Numbered from the stretch's first letter, positions 54,652 to 63,709 are shown. The stretch is DNA of 64,000 nucleotides from Chryseobacterium gwangjuense (GCF_021311115.1 NZ_JAJTNP010000008.1:1-64000), one strand, 5' to 3'. Notes: generated by a model from the sequence alone, not told the origin. Program-made: numbers and translations.

Positions 54652-56283
54652 TTATTTAGCAATAATGATCTTACTTGTAAATTCTACCTCTCTCGTTTTA
54701 ACTCTTACCACATAATTCCCATTCGGTAAGTTTCCTACAAATAACTTTGCTTTTCCATGATTAATTCCGTGTGTATCTGAAAGCACTTCTCTTCCTGAAG
54801 CATCATAAAAAACAAATACTGCATTTTCTCCGGATGTATCATTTCCAAAATCTATTTCTAAAAAGTCTTTTACAGGGTTTGGATATACTTTGATTTTAGT
54901 TTTTGTCATTACTTCCTTCGTTCCTAAAGCAGCACAAACCGCAGTAGCTGTACTGGATGCAGAAATTAAATTTATTTTATTGGCTGGTGTTACAAAATCC
55001 TGCAGTTCCGTAGAAGTGATAAGCCCCGAGTCAGCACCTAGCCAATCTTGCAAAAGAGAAGCAAATATTTGTCGATAGTCAAATCTTCTCTGATTTTGAT
55101 TGTAATAATAACTCGTTGCATTCGTAAATAAAGGATGATCTCCCATAATACCGGAATTCAACCCATTCCCGACAATAAAGAACGGCGCTAAATCTCCATG
55201 ATCAGTTCCCAAACTCGCATTTTCTCTTACCTGTCTTCCAAATTCACTAAAGGTAACTGTCATAATTTTATGTCCAATTCCCAAGGCTTCAACATCAGTC
55301 TGAAAAGCCTGAATTGAATTTGAAATATCCGCCAATAAATTAGCATGATTCCCTAATTGTGTACTTCCCGACTGAATCTGATTAACATGAGTATCAAAAC
55401 CTCCTAAATTCACCTGGAAAATTTTTGTTTTACTTCCTCCTTTGATCAATCTTGCCACTGTTTTCAGTTGTTTTGCCAAAGTAGATGTAGGATAGGTTGT
55501 CGTAGAATTATTCCCGGCATTGAAAACCTGCATAACCCTATTGTAATAAGCATCCATACTGCTCGCGACATTTTTTATATAATCTAAAAGATCATTATAC
55601 TCCGACTGAGTAGGAATTACACTAACAAACAAATTCGTAAACAAAGAATTTTGAAAACCCGTAAGGTTATATTCTATATTTTTCTCTGTGATATGCTCAT
55701 AAAACAAACTAGGATTTAAATTACCCATCTGTATTGCTAAAGGATCGGGACTTTGTGTTGTAGGATTCCCAGCCAATCCCGGATATAAAGCGCCTAAATA
55801 TCTCCCAAACATTCCGTCTAACAAATCCGGATTATTATTCGTCCCATCTTTTCCGGAAAACATTAAGTTTTCTGATCTGAAATGAGAGTAATTAGGATTA
55901 GGATAACCGACACCATTCAACAACGTTAATTTCCCTGAATCGTAAAGAGACTTGAATCCTGTCATTGAAGGATGCAGCCCAACTTGTTTAGTAGCAGCAA
56001 CTGTACTATCCAAAGGAATATAGGCTCCCGTTCCTGTATTATTAATTTTAATATTAGGTCTTAAATTCGCATAAGTATCATATTGATTGACCGGAATCAC
56101 TGTATTCAAACCGTCATTCGCACCTGCCAATCTCAAAATAACCAGAACACGTTCATTCACCGGATCACAATTCACATTAAAATCCAGAAACTGATTCATG
56201 ACACGAGAAGGCATTCCGTTGAGCAAGAAAGGAGCTCCAACTCCTGCCATAGAAATCAATTGTAAAAATTTTTTTCTGTCCAT
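54652..56283 (-). CDS. DUF1501 domain-containing protein with T9SS sorting domain
   Basis: 543 residues. The N-terminus MDRKKFLQLISMAGVGAPFLLNGMPS is a Tat-like signal (RKKFL in place of RRxFL). The DUF1501 (sulfatase-like) domain spans ~45-430: LVILRLAGANDGLNTVIP, YSHFRSENLMFSGKD, LGGFDTHVNQIQSGSTQLGNHANLLADI and TVTFSEFGRQVRENASLGTDHGDLAPFFIVG. The C-terminus is a T9SS sorting domain (VYPNPVKDFLEI ... SKIIIAK). Alkaline-phosphatase-superfamily fold, function unknown. The partner DUF1800 gene ends 2 bases upstream. Surface or secreted. Confidence 0.9.
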   Translation of the reverse strand: MDRKKFLQLISMAGVGAPFLLNGMPSRVMNQFLDFNVNCDPVNERVLVILRLAGANDGLNTVIPVNQYDTYANLRPNIKINNTGTGAYIPLDSTVAATKQVGLHPSMTGFKSLYDSGKLTLLNGVGYPNPNYSHFRSENLMFSGKDGTNNNPDLLDGMFGRYLGALYPGLAGNPTTQSPDPLAIQMGNLNPSLFYEHITEKNIEYNLTGFQNSLFTNLFVSVIPTQSEYNDLLDYIKNVASSMDAYYNRVMQVFNAGNNSTTTYPTSTLAKQLKTVARLIKGGSKTKIFQVNLGGFDTHVNQIQSGSTQLGNHANLLADISNSIQAFQTDVEALGIGHKIMTVTFSEFGRQVRENASLGTDHGDLAPFFIVGNGLNSGIMGDHPLFTNATSYYYNQNQRRFDYRQIFASLLQDWLGADSGLITSTELQDFVTPANKINLISASSTATAVCAALGTKEVMTKTKIKVYPNPVKDFLEIDFGNDTSGENAVFVFYDASGREVLSDTHGINHGKAKLFVGNLPNGNYVVRVKTREVEFTSKIIIAK

Positions 56284-56285
56284 AA

Positions 56286-57920
56286 TTACATTGTTTGAAA
56301 TTCAGGAGATTTAATAAGTGCTTTTACCAAACGATCAATCGGAATCTTCACATTGGTAGCGGTTCCGGTAGTAATATAATTATTCCACTCATTTTGCCAG
56401 TTGATTACACTTAAGCCATTCAGGAATACATTTTTAAAATAATCCAGTCTTGCAGGAGGCGGAAAATCAACAAAAAGCAGTTCGCAAAATTCCGAGACCA
56501 ACTGTACAGCATCTGCAGGATTTTGAAAATTGCCGCTATCCTTTACAAACACAGGCAAATTGAGTTTATATAAAAAGCCGTTTTGGGTAAGTCCGTTAAT
56601 CAGCATATCAATAGAATTACTGTAGCGAATTCTTAAGGATGAAGTGGTAATCCAGTTTTTATCATAATTAGGACTACTGGAATATGCTGCATATCCGTTT
56701 ACAGATTGTGGCCTGAAAACCGGCATTCCCGAATTTTGAGAATAACTGGAAATTGTCGACAAAAAACTGTGCAAAGAACTTGGATTTGCAGAATACAAAG
56801 GCGTTGAAAGTTGAAGCAAAGAAAACATATGAAAATACAATTCCAAAGGACTTTTTACTAGCGAACCAATAGTCTGATCTCCCGCAATAGCATCCTCTTC
56901 ATCATAAAAATGTTTGCTGGACAACAGCGTTCTCAGAACCGGCAAAATATTATACCCGTTTGCTTTAAGTGCAGTTGCTAAAGGCACAATAATATTCGTT
57001 TCTATATCAGTCGTAATATTTCTTCCCACAAAATAACGGTACATTCTTCTGCAATAAGCTTTAGCAGTCTCATCCTGATTAAAAATCATCGTTATAAAGT
57101 TTTCAAACTCTGTTTGAATAGTACTTACGGTATTCGCACCTGTAATGACTGTTCCACCAAAAGCACTGCTGAATGTTTTATTCGTAATGTCATGAGTTGC
57201 AGTATCAATAAAACCTCGTGGTAGCTGAGTAATAGGATCTACAGTATTCAGTCTTGCTGTTTTGTTAAGCTGAGTCGCTGAAGTTAAAGTAAAACCTGTT
57301 AAAACTTTTGCAGCCTGCTGAACATCTGTTTCTGTATAATTGGTATAATTTCCTGTTCCTATCTGTGGGCCTTTAAGAATAGTAAATAATTCTAAAAACT
57401 CTCTTGCATAGTTTTGATTCGGGCTATTTTTTTTATTTACATTATTATTAAGGTAAATAAGCATTCTCGGGTCTAAAGTAACTCTTATTGCTAAATCTTT
57501 CAAACTTCCATTAGCATGAAATCTTAAAAGTTCCTTATAATCAAAGTTGGTAAAAAAACTCGCATCGTTATCCGTTACAAAAAGCAAATGTAGCCAATAC
57601 ACTATTTTATATTGCGCAGAAGGATCTTTCATGGCTTGATACATCCACCAATAATTATCATATACTACAGAATTTGCTGTACTTAATGTATCTGTAATGG
57701 TAGGATTTGCCACGGTAGGTACAATAGTCTCCGCATTATTATTGAGTGGACTCGGCGGTGAAGGAGCTGTAAAGGTAAATAACTCATTCAACGCCTGATC
57801 GGGAGTTTTTGATGCAAAGTAATTGATTCTTGCCTTCGTGATGTTATAGGTCGTTCTTCTCAGCAGATGATATGCATTGAAAAAACCTAAGGCAGATGTT
57901 TTAGGAGTTAGACTTGGCAT
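56286..57920 (-). CDS. DUF1800 domain-containing protein
   Basis: 544 residues. Typical DUF1800 features are FFNAYHLLRRTTYNITKARI, YDNYWWMYQAMKDPSAQYKIVYWLHLLFVT, NQNYAREFLELFTILKG and AKVLTGFTL. It always accompanies DUF1501 in many bacteria, as here, with a 2-base gap, so the products probably act together. No signal peptide can be seen at the N-terminus, whereas its partner is exported. A TAACTTTG box (57940-57947) is 19 bases above the start. Function unknown. Confidence 0.9.
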   Translation of the reverse strand: MPSLTPKTSALGFFNAYHLLRRTTYNITKARINYFASKTPDQALNELFTFTAPSPPSPLNNNAETIVPTVANPTITDTLSTANSVVYDNYWWMYQAMKDPSAQYKIVYWLHLLFVTDNDASFFTNFDYKELLRFHANGSLKDLAIRVTLDPRMLIYLNNNVNKKNSPNQNYAREFLELFTILKGPQIGTGNYTNYTETDVQQAAKVLTGFTLTSATQLNKTARLNTVDPITQLPRGFIDTATHDITNKTFSSAFGGTVITGANTVSTIQTEFENFITMIFNQDETAKAYCRRMYRYFVGRNITTDIETNIIVPLATALKANGYNILPVLRTLLSSKHFYDEEDAIAGDQTIGSLVKSPLELYFHMFSLLQLSTPLYSANPSSLHSFLSTISSYSQNSGMPVFRPQSVNGYAAYSSSPNYDKNWITTSSLRIRYSNSIDMLINGLTQNGFLYKLNLPVFVKDSGNFQNPADAVQLVSEFCELLFVDFPPPARLDYFKNVFLNGLSVINWQNEWNNYITTGTATNVKIPIDRLVKALIKSPEFQTM

Positions 57921-57939
57921 TACAAAGATTTTAGTGAAT

Positions 57940-57947
57940 CAAAGTTA
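57940..57947 (-). promoter_or_regulatory. Predicted -7 box of the DUF1800-DUF1501 operon
   Basis: Minus-strand TAACTTTG fits TAnnTTTG, 19 bases above the start codon. Confidence 0.4.
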
Positions 57948-58022
57948 ACCAATTGTACTACATAATAGTACGCCTTATTCAATAAAATTATTAAATAGTT
58001 AACAATTCATTTATACAAAAGA

Positions 58023-58050
58023 AAAAATCCCATCTTAAGACAGGATTTTT
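58023..58050 (-). terminator. Probable terminator of the lipocalin-like gene
   Basis: AAAAATCC / GGATTTTT with an inner TCTT / AAGA pair separated by a CA/CA internal bulge, flanked by T runs on both strands. Confidence 0.65.
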
Positions 58051-58074
58051 CATATTTCAAACAATGAAAACAAA

Positions 58075-58542
58075 TTATTTTACAATTCTCTTCATTGTAT
58101 AAGTCACAGATTTATATACTGTAGGATCAGTTCTATCTTCAATAGCAAGATTCAAAGTAGTTTCGTTAAGAAGAGTTACTTTACCTTTATCCGGCTCTAC
58201 TGTTCCCATATATTTTATTTGGATACTTTTATCTTCATTATAGATATAGGTAAATGTACGATCAGGAGACACAATACATTGTCCTGCGTTCACCGGATCA
58301 TCATCACTATCTTTTCTTTTACCTGTAGAACCTTCGTTAAAAACCCATCTAGAGGCTTTTTCACAATCAGTATATGTGATCTCATCCGAAACCCCACCTC
58401 CTGAAGCAGGAATTGTTGTTCTTACCTCCTTAATCGGAGACCATGTTCCAGCCAAGGGAAACACTTGTTCAGAATTATCATCCTTACAAGCTGAGATAGA
58501 CAATAATGATAAACCTGCAAATAGCAATGCTAATTTCTTCAT
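58075..58542 (-). CDS. Lipocalin-like lipoprotein
   Basis: 155 residues. Signal peptide MKKLALLFAGLSLLSISACKDD with a lipobox (ISAC). The mature domain opens with LAGTWSPIKEVR, the lipocalin-like start (GxW), then short beta strands (CIVSPDRTFTYIYNEDKSIQIKYMG) to VTYTMKRIVK. A cysteine pair (TDCEKAS, GQCIVS) may form a disulphide. Small lipocalin-like lipoproteins like this are numerous in Chryseobacterium. Ligand unknown. Monocistronic. Confidence 0.85.
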   Translation of the reverse strand: MKKLALLFAGLSLLSISACKDDNSEQVFPLAGTWSPIKEVRTTIPASGGGVSDEITYTDCEKASRWVFNEGSTGKRKDSDDDPVNAGQCIVSPDRTFTYIYNEDKSIQIKYMGTVEPDKGKVTLLNETTLNLAIEDRTDPTVYKSVTYTMKRIVK

Positions 58543-58641
58543 ATATCAAATTTTTCAAGGTCTAAAATTATGATTTTTTTTAAAAACTTCATCATTTTTT
58601 TTAGCTTTCGTAATTTAATTTTCAAATTATTAAAAATACCA

Positions 58642-58675
58642 TTGTCAGAACCTTATATTTTAAGCCTTATATTTG
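58642..58675 (+). promoter_or_regulatory. Predicted promoter of the GT2 gene
   Basis: TTG (58642-58644), 23 bases, TATATTTG (58668-58675), then the ATG 15 bases on. This implies a short leader. Confidence 0.45.
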
Positions 58676-58689
58676 TATAAAAACATGAG

Positions 58690-59442
58690 ATGCCATTAGT
58701 TTCTATCATTACTCCATGCTATAATTCTTCCAGATTTTTGGAAGAAACCATTGCATCTGTAATGAACCAAATATTCACAGACTGGGAATGGCTGATTACC
58801 GACGACTGTTCTTCAGACAATTCTGTTGACATCATCAAAAAAACAAATGATACGAGAATCAAGCTCACCATTGCTGAAGAAAATGGGGGTGCAGGACACG
58901 CAAGAAATATATCCTTAAAAAAGGCATCGGGAAGATATATTACATTTCTCGACGCCGATGATTTTTGGGAACCGGAATTCCTCAACGAAATGGTTCGTTT
59001 TATGGAAAAGGAACAAGCAGAAATTGCTTACTCAAACTATGCAAGATGCAATGCAGAGCTTATTCCTCAGCTCGAGGATTTCAAAGCTGATAAAGAAGTT
59101 ACTTTCCAAAATCTCTTAAAAACATGCAGGCTTTCCTTATTGTCTTCCATGTATGATGCTCAAAGAGTAGGAATAGAATTTTTCCCAGAAGGGAGCAAAC
59201 GCGAAGATCATGTAATGTGGCTGAATTTATTAAAGAAAATTCATTCCGGAAAACCACTACCCAAAACCATGGCGAAATACAGAATGCATTCAGACAGTAT
59301 CTCAAGAAAAAAACAAAACATTATAAAAGACCAATATCTCGTTTACAGGGAGCACATGCAATTTTCTACTTTAAGATCTTTGTATTATACCGCAAACTGG
59401 GCAATTAACGGATTTTTAAAATACTCTAAAATATTCAATTAA
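58690..59442 (+). CDS. Glycosyltransferase family 2
   Basis: 250 residues. GT-A fold: VSIITPCYNSSRFLEETIASVMNQ at ~4-27, WLITDDCSSDNSVDII (~34-49), GGAGHARNISLKKASGRYITFLDADDFW (~65-93) with the DxD metal site, and a C-terminal acceptor half with EGSKREDHVMWLNLL containing the ED catalytic-base motif. It transfers a sugar from a nucleotide donor, probably to a surface polysaccharide or LPS. The stop overlaps the next start by one base (TAATG), so the next product is probably its partner. Confidence 0.93.
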   Translation: MPLVSIITPCYNSSRFLEETIASVMNQIFTDWEWLITDDCSSDNSVDIIKKTNDTRIKLTIAEENGGAGHARNISLKKASGRYITFLDADDFWEPEFLNEMVRFMEKEQAEIAYSNYARCNAELIPQLEDFKADKEVTFQNLLKTCRLSLLSSMYDAQRVGIEFFPEGSKREDHVMWLNLLKKIHSGKPLPKTMAKYRMHSDSISRKKQNIIKDQYLVYREHMQFSTLRSLYYTANWAINGFLKYSKIFN

Positions 59443-60068
59443 TGGAATACTCAAAAGAGTTCAAAGCAGCAATCAGTAACTTTTCTTCTCTGGAAAAAGA
59501 CAGATTAATTTTCAGATTATTAAAAAAAGATAAATTACTTTCAAAAAAATTATATTTTGAGCTTATTGATCCGGAAAACACAGATCAGAAGAGGGCTCAG
59601 ATGGAAGAAAACATCAGTGAAAAACTAATCCTTTTAAGTAAATATTTACTAAATCATAAGTATTATCTGATGCATATCCGAAAAATAAGCAGCGAAATTA
59701 CAGAGCATGTAAAGGTAACAACAGACAAATACGGAGAAGTTTCTTTGAATCTTTTTCTTATCAATGAAACTTTAGAAAACAATGACAAGCTGAATACGCA
59801 GAGATTTGACAATGTTTACAAACTTTACCTTTACCTCATCAACAAAATCATCAAAAGTTTTATCCTAACTAAAAAACTAGATGAAGATTACTGGATGGAA
59901 ATTGACGAATATTTAAGGGAAATACAGCAAAAAATAGAAGACAATCATTATTTGAAAAAACTTTGTATCAACAATGGCTTAGACTTTAAATGGTTCGCCA
60001 CAGAAAACATCCCCACAAACATTGATCAGATTGCAAAAAACCTTAAAAGCGAAGGTTTTTTACGATGA
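59442..60068 (+). CDS. Helical protein of unknown function coupled to the GT2 gene
   Basis: 208 residues, highly charged and predicted all-helical (for example SLEKDRLIFRLLKKDKLLSKKLYFELIDPENTDQKR near the start), no signal peptide. Tryptophans occur only near the end (YWMEIDEYLREIQQKI, FKWFATENI). I do not recognise the family. The start overlaps the GT2 stop by one base, and the last 9 bases overlap the convergent waaA gene. No membrane helices are seen. Possibly a cytoplasmic accessory of the glycosyltransferase. Confidence 0.8.
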   Translation: MEYSKEFKAAISNFSSLEKDRLIFRLLKKDKLLSKKLYFELIDPENTDQKRAQMEENISEKLILLSKYLLNHKYYLMHIRKISSEITEHVKVTTDKYGEVSLNLFLINETLENNDKLNTQRFDNVYKLYLYLINKIIKSFILTKKLDEDYWMEIDEYLREIQQKIEDNHYLKKLCINNGLDFKWFATENIPTNIDQIAKNLKSEGFLR

Positions 60069-61298
60069 TAGTATTTTCTTTATAATCAATTCCGTAGAGT
60101 TCGGTTTTTCCGTAACAAAATTGGCAGCGTTGTCCGACATTTCTTTTAAAATCTCTTGGTTAGCAATCAAAGAAAGCACAAACTGTGTAGCTACGTTTTC
60201 ACTTTCAAATGATTTCCCTCCATTTGCCTGGATAAGATCATCTGCTTCAGGATTCTTTTTGTAATGATTCCCGAAAACTACAGGAATACCAAATGTTGCA
60301 GCCTCTAAAATATTGTGAAGTCCTGCATCATGAAAACCTCCACCAACAATGGCAATATCAGCATAAGAATACAATTTGGAAAGCAACCCAATACTGTCAA
60401 TAATAAGAATTTGAGCGTCTGAATTTTTAAGCGCTAGAACGTCTTTAATTTCGCTGTAAAGAATTGACTCAGGGAAAATCTGCTTTAAATGATTTACCCT
60501 TTTTAAATCATGAGGAGCAATGATCAGTTTAATATCATTGTTTTTGGCAACGAGCATTTCAGCTATTTTCTCTTCTGCATGCCACGAACTTCCAAAAATA
60601 ACGGCTTTTTCTCCCGCTATGAAATCTGTTATAAAATCTACATGATTGTTTCTATCTCTAAGCTGTTTCACTCTATCAAACCTCGTATCTCCCGTTACAG
60701 AAGAATTCATAAGACCTATACTTTTTGCTAAAACATACGAATGTTGATTTTGATGAAAAAACCAATCTACTGTGTTTTTAAGCTGTTTTACAAACCATTT
60801 TCCATACGTTGTAAAAAAAGCTTGTCTTTCGTAAAACAATGCCGAAATCACGTATATTTTTGCGTCTTTCGTCTTTAATTCATATAACAAATTATACCAA
60901 AAATCATATTTCACCGTAAAAAATAGTTTAACACTAAAAGCTGATACAAAATCTTTTACATCTTTCTTTCGATCAAACGGCAAATAACAAATCACATCGG
61001 CAATATGTTTTTTCTTAATCACATTTTCATATCCGGAAGGAGAGAAAAATGTCACTAAGATTTTATAGGTTGGAAATTCATTTTTTAGTTGCTCTAAAAC
61101 CGGCAAACCCTGTTCATACTCTCCTAAACTGGCAGCATGCATCCAGATGACTTCATCAGACTCGCTGAAAGCAGACTTCACCTTCTGTAAAGATTCTTTC
61201 CGTCCTTCAACGCCTTTTTTAGTTTTATCATTAAACAATGAAAAAACCTTCATTCCGAAGATGAGTAAATTGATAAATATTGTATAGAAAAAGGACAT
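60060..61298 (-). CDS. waaA: 3-deoxy-D-manno-octulosonic acid transferase
   Basis: 412 residues. N-terminal membrane anchor (FFYTIFINLLIFGMKVFSLF) then the GT30 N-domain with WMHAASLGEYEQGLPVLEQL (~50-70), KILVTFFSPSGYE and CYLPFDRKK. The C-domain has VIFGSSWHAEE, DSIGLLSKLYSYADIAIVGGGFHDAGLHNILEAATFGIPVVFGNHYKKNPEADDLI. It adds Kdo to lipid IVA, a step after LpxB in lipid A synthesis. The 3' end overlaps the convergent orphan gene by 9 bases. Confidence 0.95.
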   Translation of the reverse strand: MSFFYTIFINLLIFGMKVFSLFNDKTKKGVEGRKESLQKVKSAFSESDEVIWMHAASLGEYEQGLPVLEQLKNEFPTYKILVTFFSPSGYENVIKKKHIADVICYLPFDRKKDVKDFVSAFSVKLFFTVKYDFWYNLLYELKTKDAKIYVISALFYERQAFFTTYGKWFVKQLKNTVDWFFHQNQHSYVLAKSIGLMNSSVTGDTRFDRVKQLRDRNNHVDFITDFIAGEKAVIFGSSWHAEEKIAEMLVAKNNDIKLIIAPHDLKRVNHLKQIFPESILYSEIKDVLALKNSDAQILIIDSIGLLSKLYSYADIAIVGGGFHDAGLHNILEAATFGIPVVFGNHYKKNPEADDLIQANGGKSFESENVATQFVLSLIANQEILKEMSDNAANFVTEKPNSTELIIKKILSS

Positions 61299-61310
61299 CT
61301 GATTGTATTT

Positions 61311-61649
61311 TTAAACTTCTGTTCTATCGTTATTTGTTGAAGGAACCGAAACGACTAAAAATTCCAGTTCTTCTTCTGATTCATTAGAAATATAATGCTT
61401 TGATTCTGGCATAACTGAAATGCTTTCTCCTTCCTTTACAAACAATTTCTTTTCATTGATATAGAAAACTGCTTCTCCTTTCAAAATATAAAAAAACTGC
61501 TCTGCTTCTTTATGAAAATGTAGTTTTTCTGCTGTTCCGGAAGGCATTATTTCCTGTTTTACAGAAAGGTGTTGAGTATCTTTCTGAATCCAGCTATCAC
61601 AGCCATTTCCCCAGATATAATGCTCAGAACTTTTTTTGGATTTTATCAT
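61311..61649 (-). CDS. Cupin domain protein
   Basis: 112 residues with no signal peptide. A single cupin barrel: KLHFHKEAEQFFYILKGEAVFYINEKKLFVKEGESISVMPESKHYISN. The first motif supplies HFHxxAEQ (histidine and Glu metal ligands) and the second a late histidine (KHYI). Small metal-binding cupin, substrate unknown. The start overlaps the end of the DUF1648 gene by 4 bases and 12 bases separate it from waaA, so the genes are probably co-transcribed. Confidence 0.9.
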   Translation of the reverse strand: MIKSKKSSEHYIWGNGCDSWIQKDTQHLSVKQEIMPSGTAEKLHFHKEAEQFFYILKGEAVFYINEKKLFVKEGESISVMPESKHYISNESEEELEFLVVSVPSTNNDRTEV

Positions 61650-62113
61650 TTGAAAATACCTATAAAAATAAATGAAACAATCAGGCTTCCAATTACCGCT
61701 AACAGAGCCATAGCCAATGGAACTCTCGGTTTCACATTCTCATCAAATGCATACCTGAACATATAATCCTGGCTGTTAAAAAAAATCAGCGTGATCAGGA
61801 TATAGAGCCATCTTATAAAAATTTCCATGATCAGAAATTGGGCATCTTTATTTTCCTTCGTAATTTCTACAGGATAATTCGCCGATTCCGGATTTCTTAG
61901 TACAAAAGCAAATAAAACATAAAATGCCGTCGCAAAAACCGGCATTAAGAAAGAATATTTTTTATTTCCGAAGCCATCTGCTTTTCCGTCAAAATCAAAA
62001 TGAACGGGAATGGTTTGCGGCAATGTTTTGTAATGTTTTATCGTAAACCACCACAAAAAAACAAGCAATCCAAAATTGAAAACATCAAAAATTATAAAGA
62101 GTGTATTTTCCAT
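61646..62113 (-). CDS. DUF1648 membrane protein
   Basis: 155 residues with about four membrane helices. The N-terminal third is DUF1648-like: VFLWWFTIKHYKTLPQTIPVHFDFDGKADGFGNK, in which the Pro-x-x-x-x-HF.x.G.xD pattern is typical of the SdpI-related DUF1648 family. A second helical block includes ILITLIFFNSQDYMF and VPLAMALLAVIGSLIVSFIFIG. Function not known. It overlaps the cupin gene by 4 bases, a translational coupling. Confidence 0.87.
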   Translation of the reverse strand: MENTLFIIFDVFNFGLLVFLWWFTIKHYKTLPQTIPVHFDFDGKADGFGNKKYSFLMPVFATAFYVLFAFVLRNPESANYPVEITKENKDAQFLIMEIFIRWLYILITLIFFNSQDYMFRYAFDENVKPRVPLAMALLAVIGSLIVSFIFIGIFK

Positions 62114-62130
62114 TTCAGATTATTTTAACA

Positions 62131-62847
62131 TTATAAAATGCTTTTAATAACTCTTAATTTGTGAGTATGTTTGTTCAGTTCTTTATTGAAAATACCTGTG
62201 GAATCCAACGTATCTATTCTCACCTTTCCTGAAGCATGAATAATTTTCTGTCCATCAAGCATGATTCCCACATGAATAATTTTTCCTTCCGGATTTTCAA
62301 AAAACGCAAGATCTCCCGGCTGACTTTCTTCTACAAAACTCAACGTCTCCCCCACTTCTGCCTGTTGATAGGTATCTCTTGGAATTTTAATATTATGAAC
62401 TTTATAGACAAGCTGCGTAAACCCAGAACAGTCTACCGCAAAAAAACTTTTGCCACCCCATAAATAAGGAACATTAAGGAATTCTTTAGCAGTTAGAGCA
62501 ATACTTTCACGTACATCATGACTTCTGCGTGATGCCACAACAGGAAATTCCACTTCCGAACCCATAGACAAAAGAGTTTTACCATCATTCATCAAAACAG
62601 AAGAAAAATCCTCTGTAACCACCGTCACCTTTCTTTTAGCAAAATCTTCATCAGAAATCGGCTTGATTTGCTTGGTATCCATCCAGCCTTCATATTCGTC
62701 ATAATGCATTTTTATTTTGGTCCAGTTTTTATTCACTTCCAAAATATCTGCACTTTCTCCGAAAAGTATTTCTGTAACAATTTCCGCTTTATCTGAGCCT
62801 TCTGCACGAACCGGTGCTACCGTAACAATACAAATTCCTTTATTCAT
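62131..62847 (-). CDS. C40 family NlpC/P60 peptidoglycan hydrolase with SH3 domain
   Basis: 238 residues. An N-terminal bacterial SH3 (~5-70, VAPVRAEGSDKAEIVTEILFGESADILEVNKNWTKIKMHYDEYEGWM) and second SH3-like segment, then the NlpC/P60 domain (~105-235). Catalytic Cys is in FAVDCSGFTQLVYK (~140), the His in KIIHVGIML, and the third residue in KIIHASGK. Cleaves peptide cross-links, often gamma-D-Glu-diamino acid bonds. There is no obvious signal peptide, which is common in such Bacteroidetes proteins. Confidence 0.92.
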   Translation of the reverse strand: MNKGICIVTVAPVRAEGSDKAEIVTEILFGESADILEVNKNWTKIKMHYDEYEGWMDTKQIKPISDEDFAKRKVTVVTEDFSSVLMNDGKTLLSMGSEVEFPVVASRRSHDVRESIALTAKEFLNVPYLWGGKSFFAVDCSGFTQLVYKVHNIKIPRDTYQQAEVGETLSFVEESQPGDLAFFENPEGKIIHVGIMLDGQKIIHASGKVRIDTLDSTGIFNKELNKHTHKLRVIKSIL

Positions 62848-62850
62848 TTT

Positions 62851-62922
62851 TTAAATTTAGAGATTGAGAAATTTAGGAATTAAGAAAATTACACGTTTTC
62901 TAATTTCTAAATCTCTGAATTT
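62851..62922. repeat. Imperfect AT-rich inverted repeat upstream of the NlpC/P60 gene
   Basis: AAATTTAGAGATTGAGAAAT near 62853 is mirrored by TTTCTAAATCTCTGAATTTT near 62905, with several mismatches and an intervening TACACG. It could form a long cruciform or RNA hairpin between the O-methyltransferase (minus) and NlpC/P60 (minus) genes. Confidence 0.55.
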
Positions 62923-62935
62923 TTTACTCTTTTAA

Positions 62936-63583
62936 TTACTTCCTGCGAAGCAAATTAACCCCATCACGCAAAGGTAAAATAAGATTCTCAAAATCTTCAT
63001 CATTTGCGGCTAAATCATTAAGTTCTTTAATAACCTGAGTAGATTTTTGCTTAGGGTTTTCTTCTAAAACTTTTCCGTACCACAATACATTATCAAACAT
63101 CACAACAGATCCTGATTTTGTCTTCGGTTTTATCAAACGGAAATATTCCGCGTAATTTTCTTTATCGGCATCTATAAATACAAGATCGAAAACCTCATCC
63201 GTTTCTCTTAAAAATTCTTTGGCATCCTGAAGTTTAAAATTAATTTGGCTTGAATATTCACTTTCTGCAAAGTATTTTCGGGGCAGATAAGCCAGATCTT
63301 CATTCACATCCAATGTGGTAATTTTCCCGTCTTTTGCCAAACCTTCCGTAAGACAAAGTGTAGCGTATCCGGTAAAAGTTCCGATTTCAAGAATATTTTT
63401 CGGCTGCATCATTTTAGAAACTATCGTCAATAATCTTCCCTGCTGATATCCCGAGATCATATGAGGCTGTGTTGTTTTCTGGAAGGTTTCCCTTCTCAGC
63501 TTTCTCAGAATTTCAGGTTCAGATGAAGCATGCATTTCTAAATACCTGTCCATTTCCGGATTTGTCTCTTCAAAAAAACTCAT
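62936..63583 (-). CDS. Class I SAM-dependent O-methyltransferase
   Basis: 215 residues with the catechol O-methyltransferase-like family 3 pattern. SAM site NILEIGTFTGYATLCLTEGL (~63-82), TTLDVNEDLAYLPRKYFAE, VFIDADKENYAEYFRLIKPK (~135-154) and VVMFDNVLWYGKVLE with the DNVLW motif that binds metal. Small-molecule O-methylation; acceptor unknown. Upstream of the NlpC/P60 gene on the same strand, but about 90 bases and an inverted repeat separate them. Confidence 0.92.
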   Translation of the reverse strand: MSFFEETNPEMDRYLEMHASSEPEILRKLRRETFQKTTQPHMISGYQQGRLLTIVSKMMQPKNILEIGTFTGYATLCLTEGLAKDGKITTLDVNEDLAYLPRKYFAESEYSSQINFKLQDAKEFLRETDEVFDLVFIDADKENYAEYFRLIKPKTKSGSVVMFDNVLWYGKVLEENPKQKSTQVIKELNDLAANDEDFENLILPLRDGVNLLRRK

Positions 63584-63701
63584 TCTATTTTTTTATTGAG
63601 TCAAATTTAGCTAAAAATATTTAGTCTTTATAAAGGGTACAGTAAAAAACACGAGGTAAAAAACCGTAAAAACACGGATGTTTTTTTGTTGGGTGAAACA
63701 A

Positions 63702-63709
63702 TACCTTTG
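63702..63709 (+). promoter_or_regulatory. Predicted -7 box of the 49-residue protein gene
   Basis: TACCTTTG fits TAnnTTTG, 27 bases before the ATG. Four GTAAAAA motifs surround it (63642, 63656, 63666, 63718). Confidence 0.4.
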
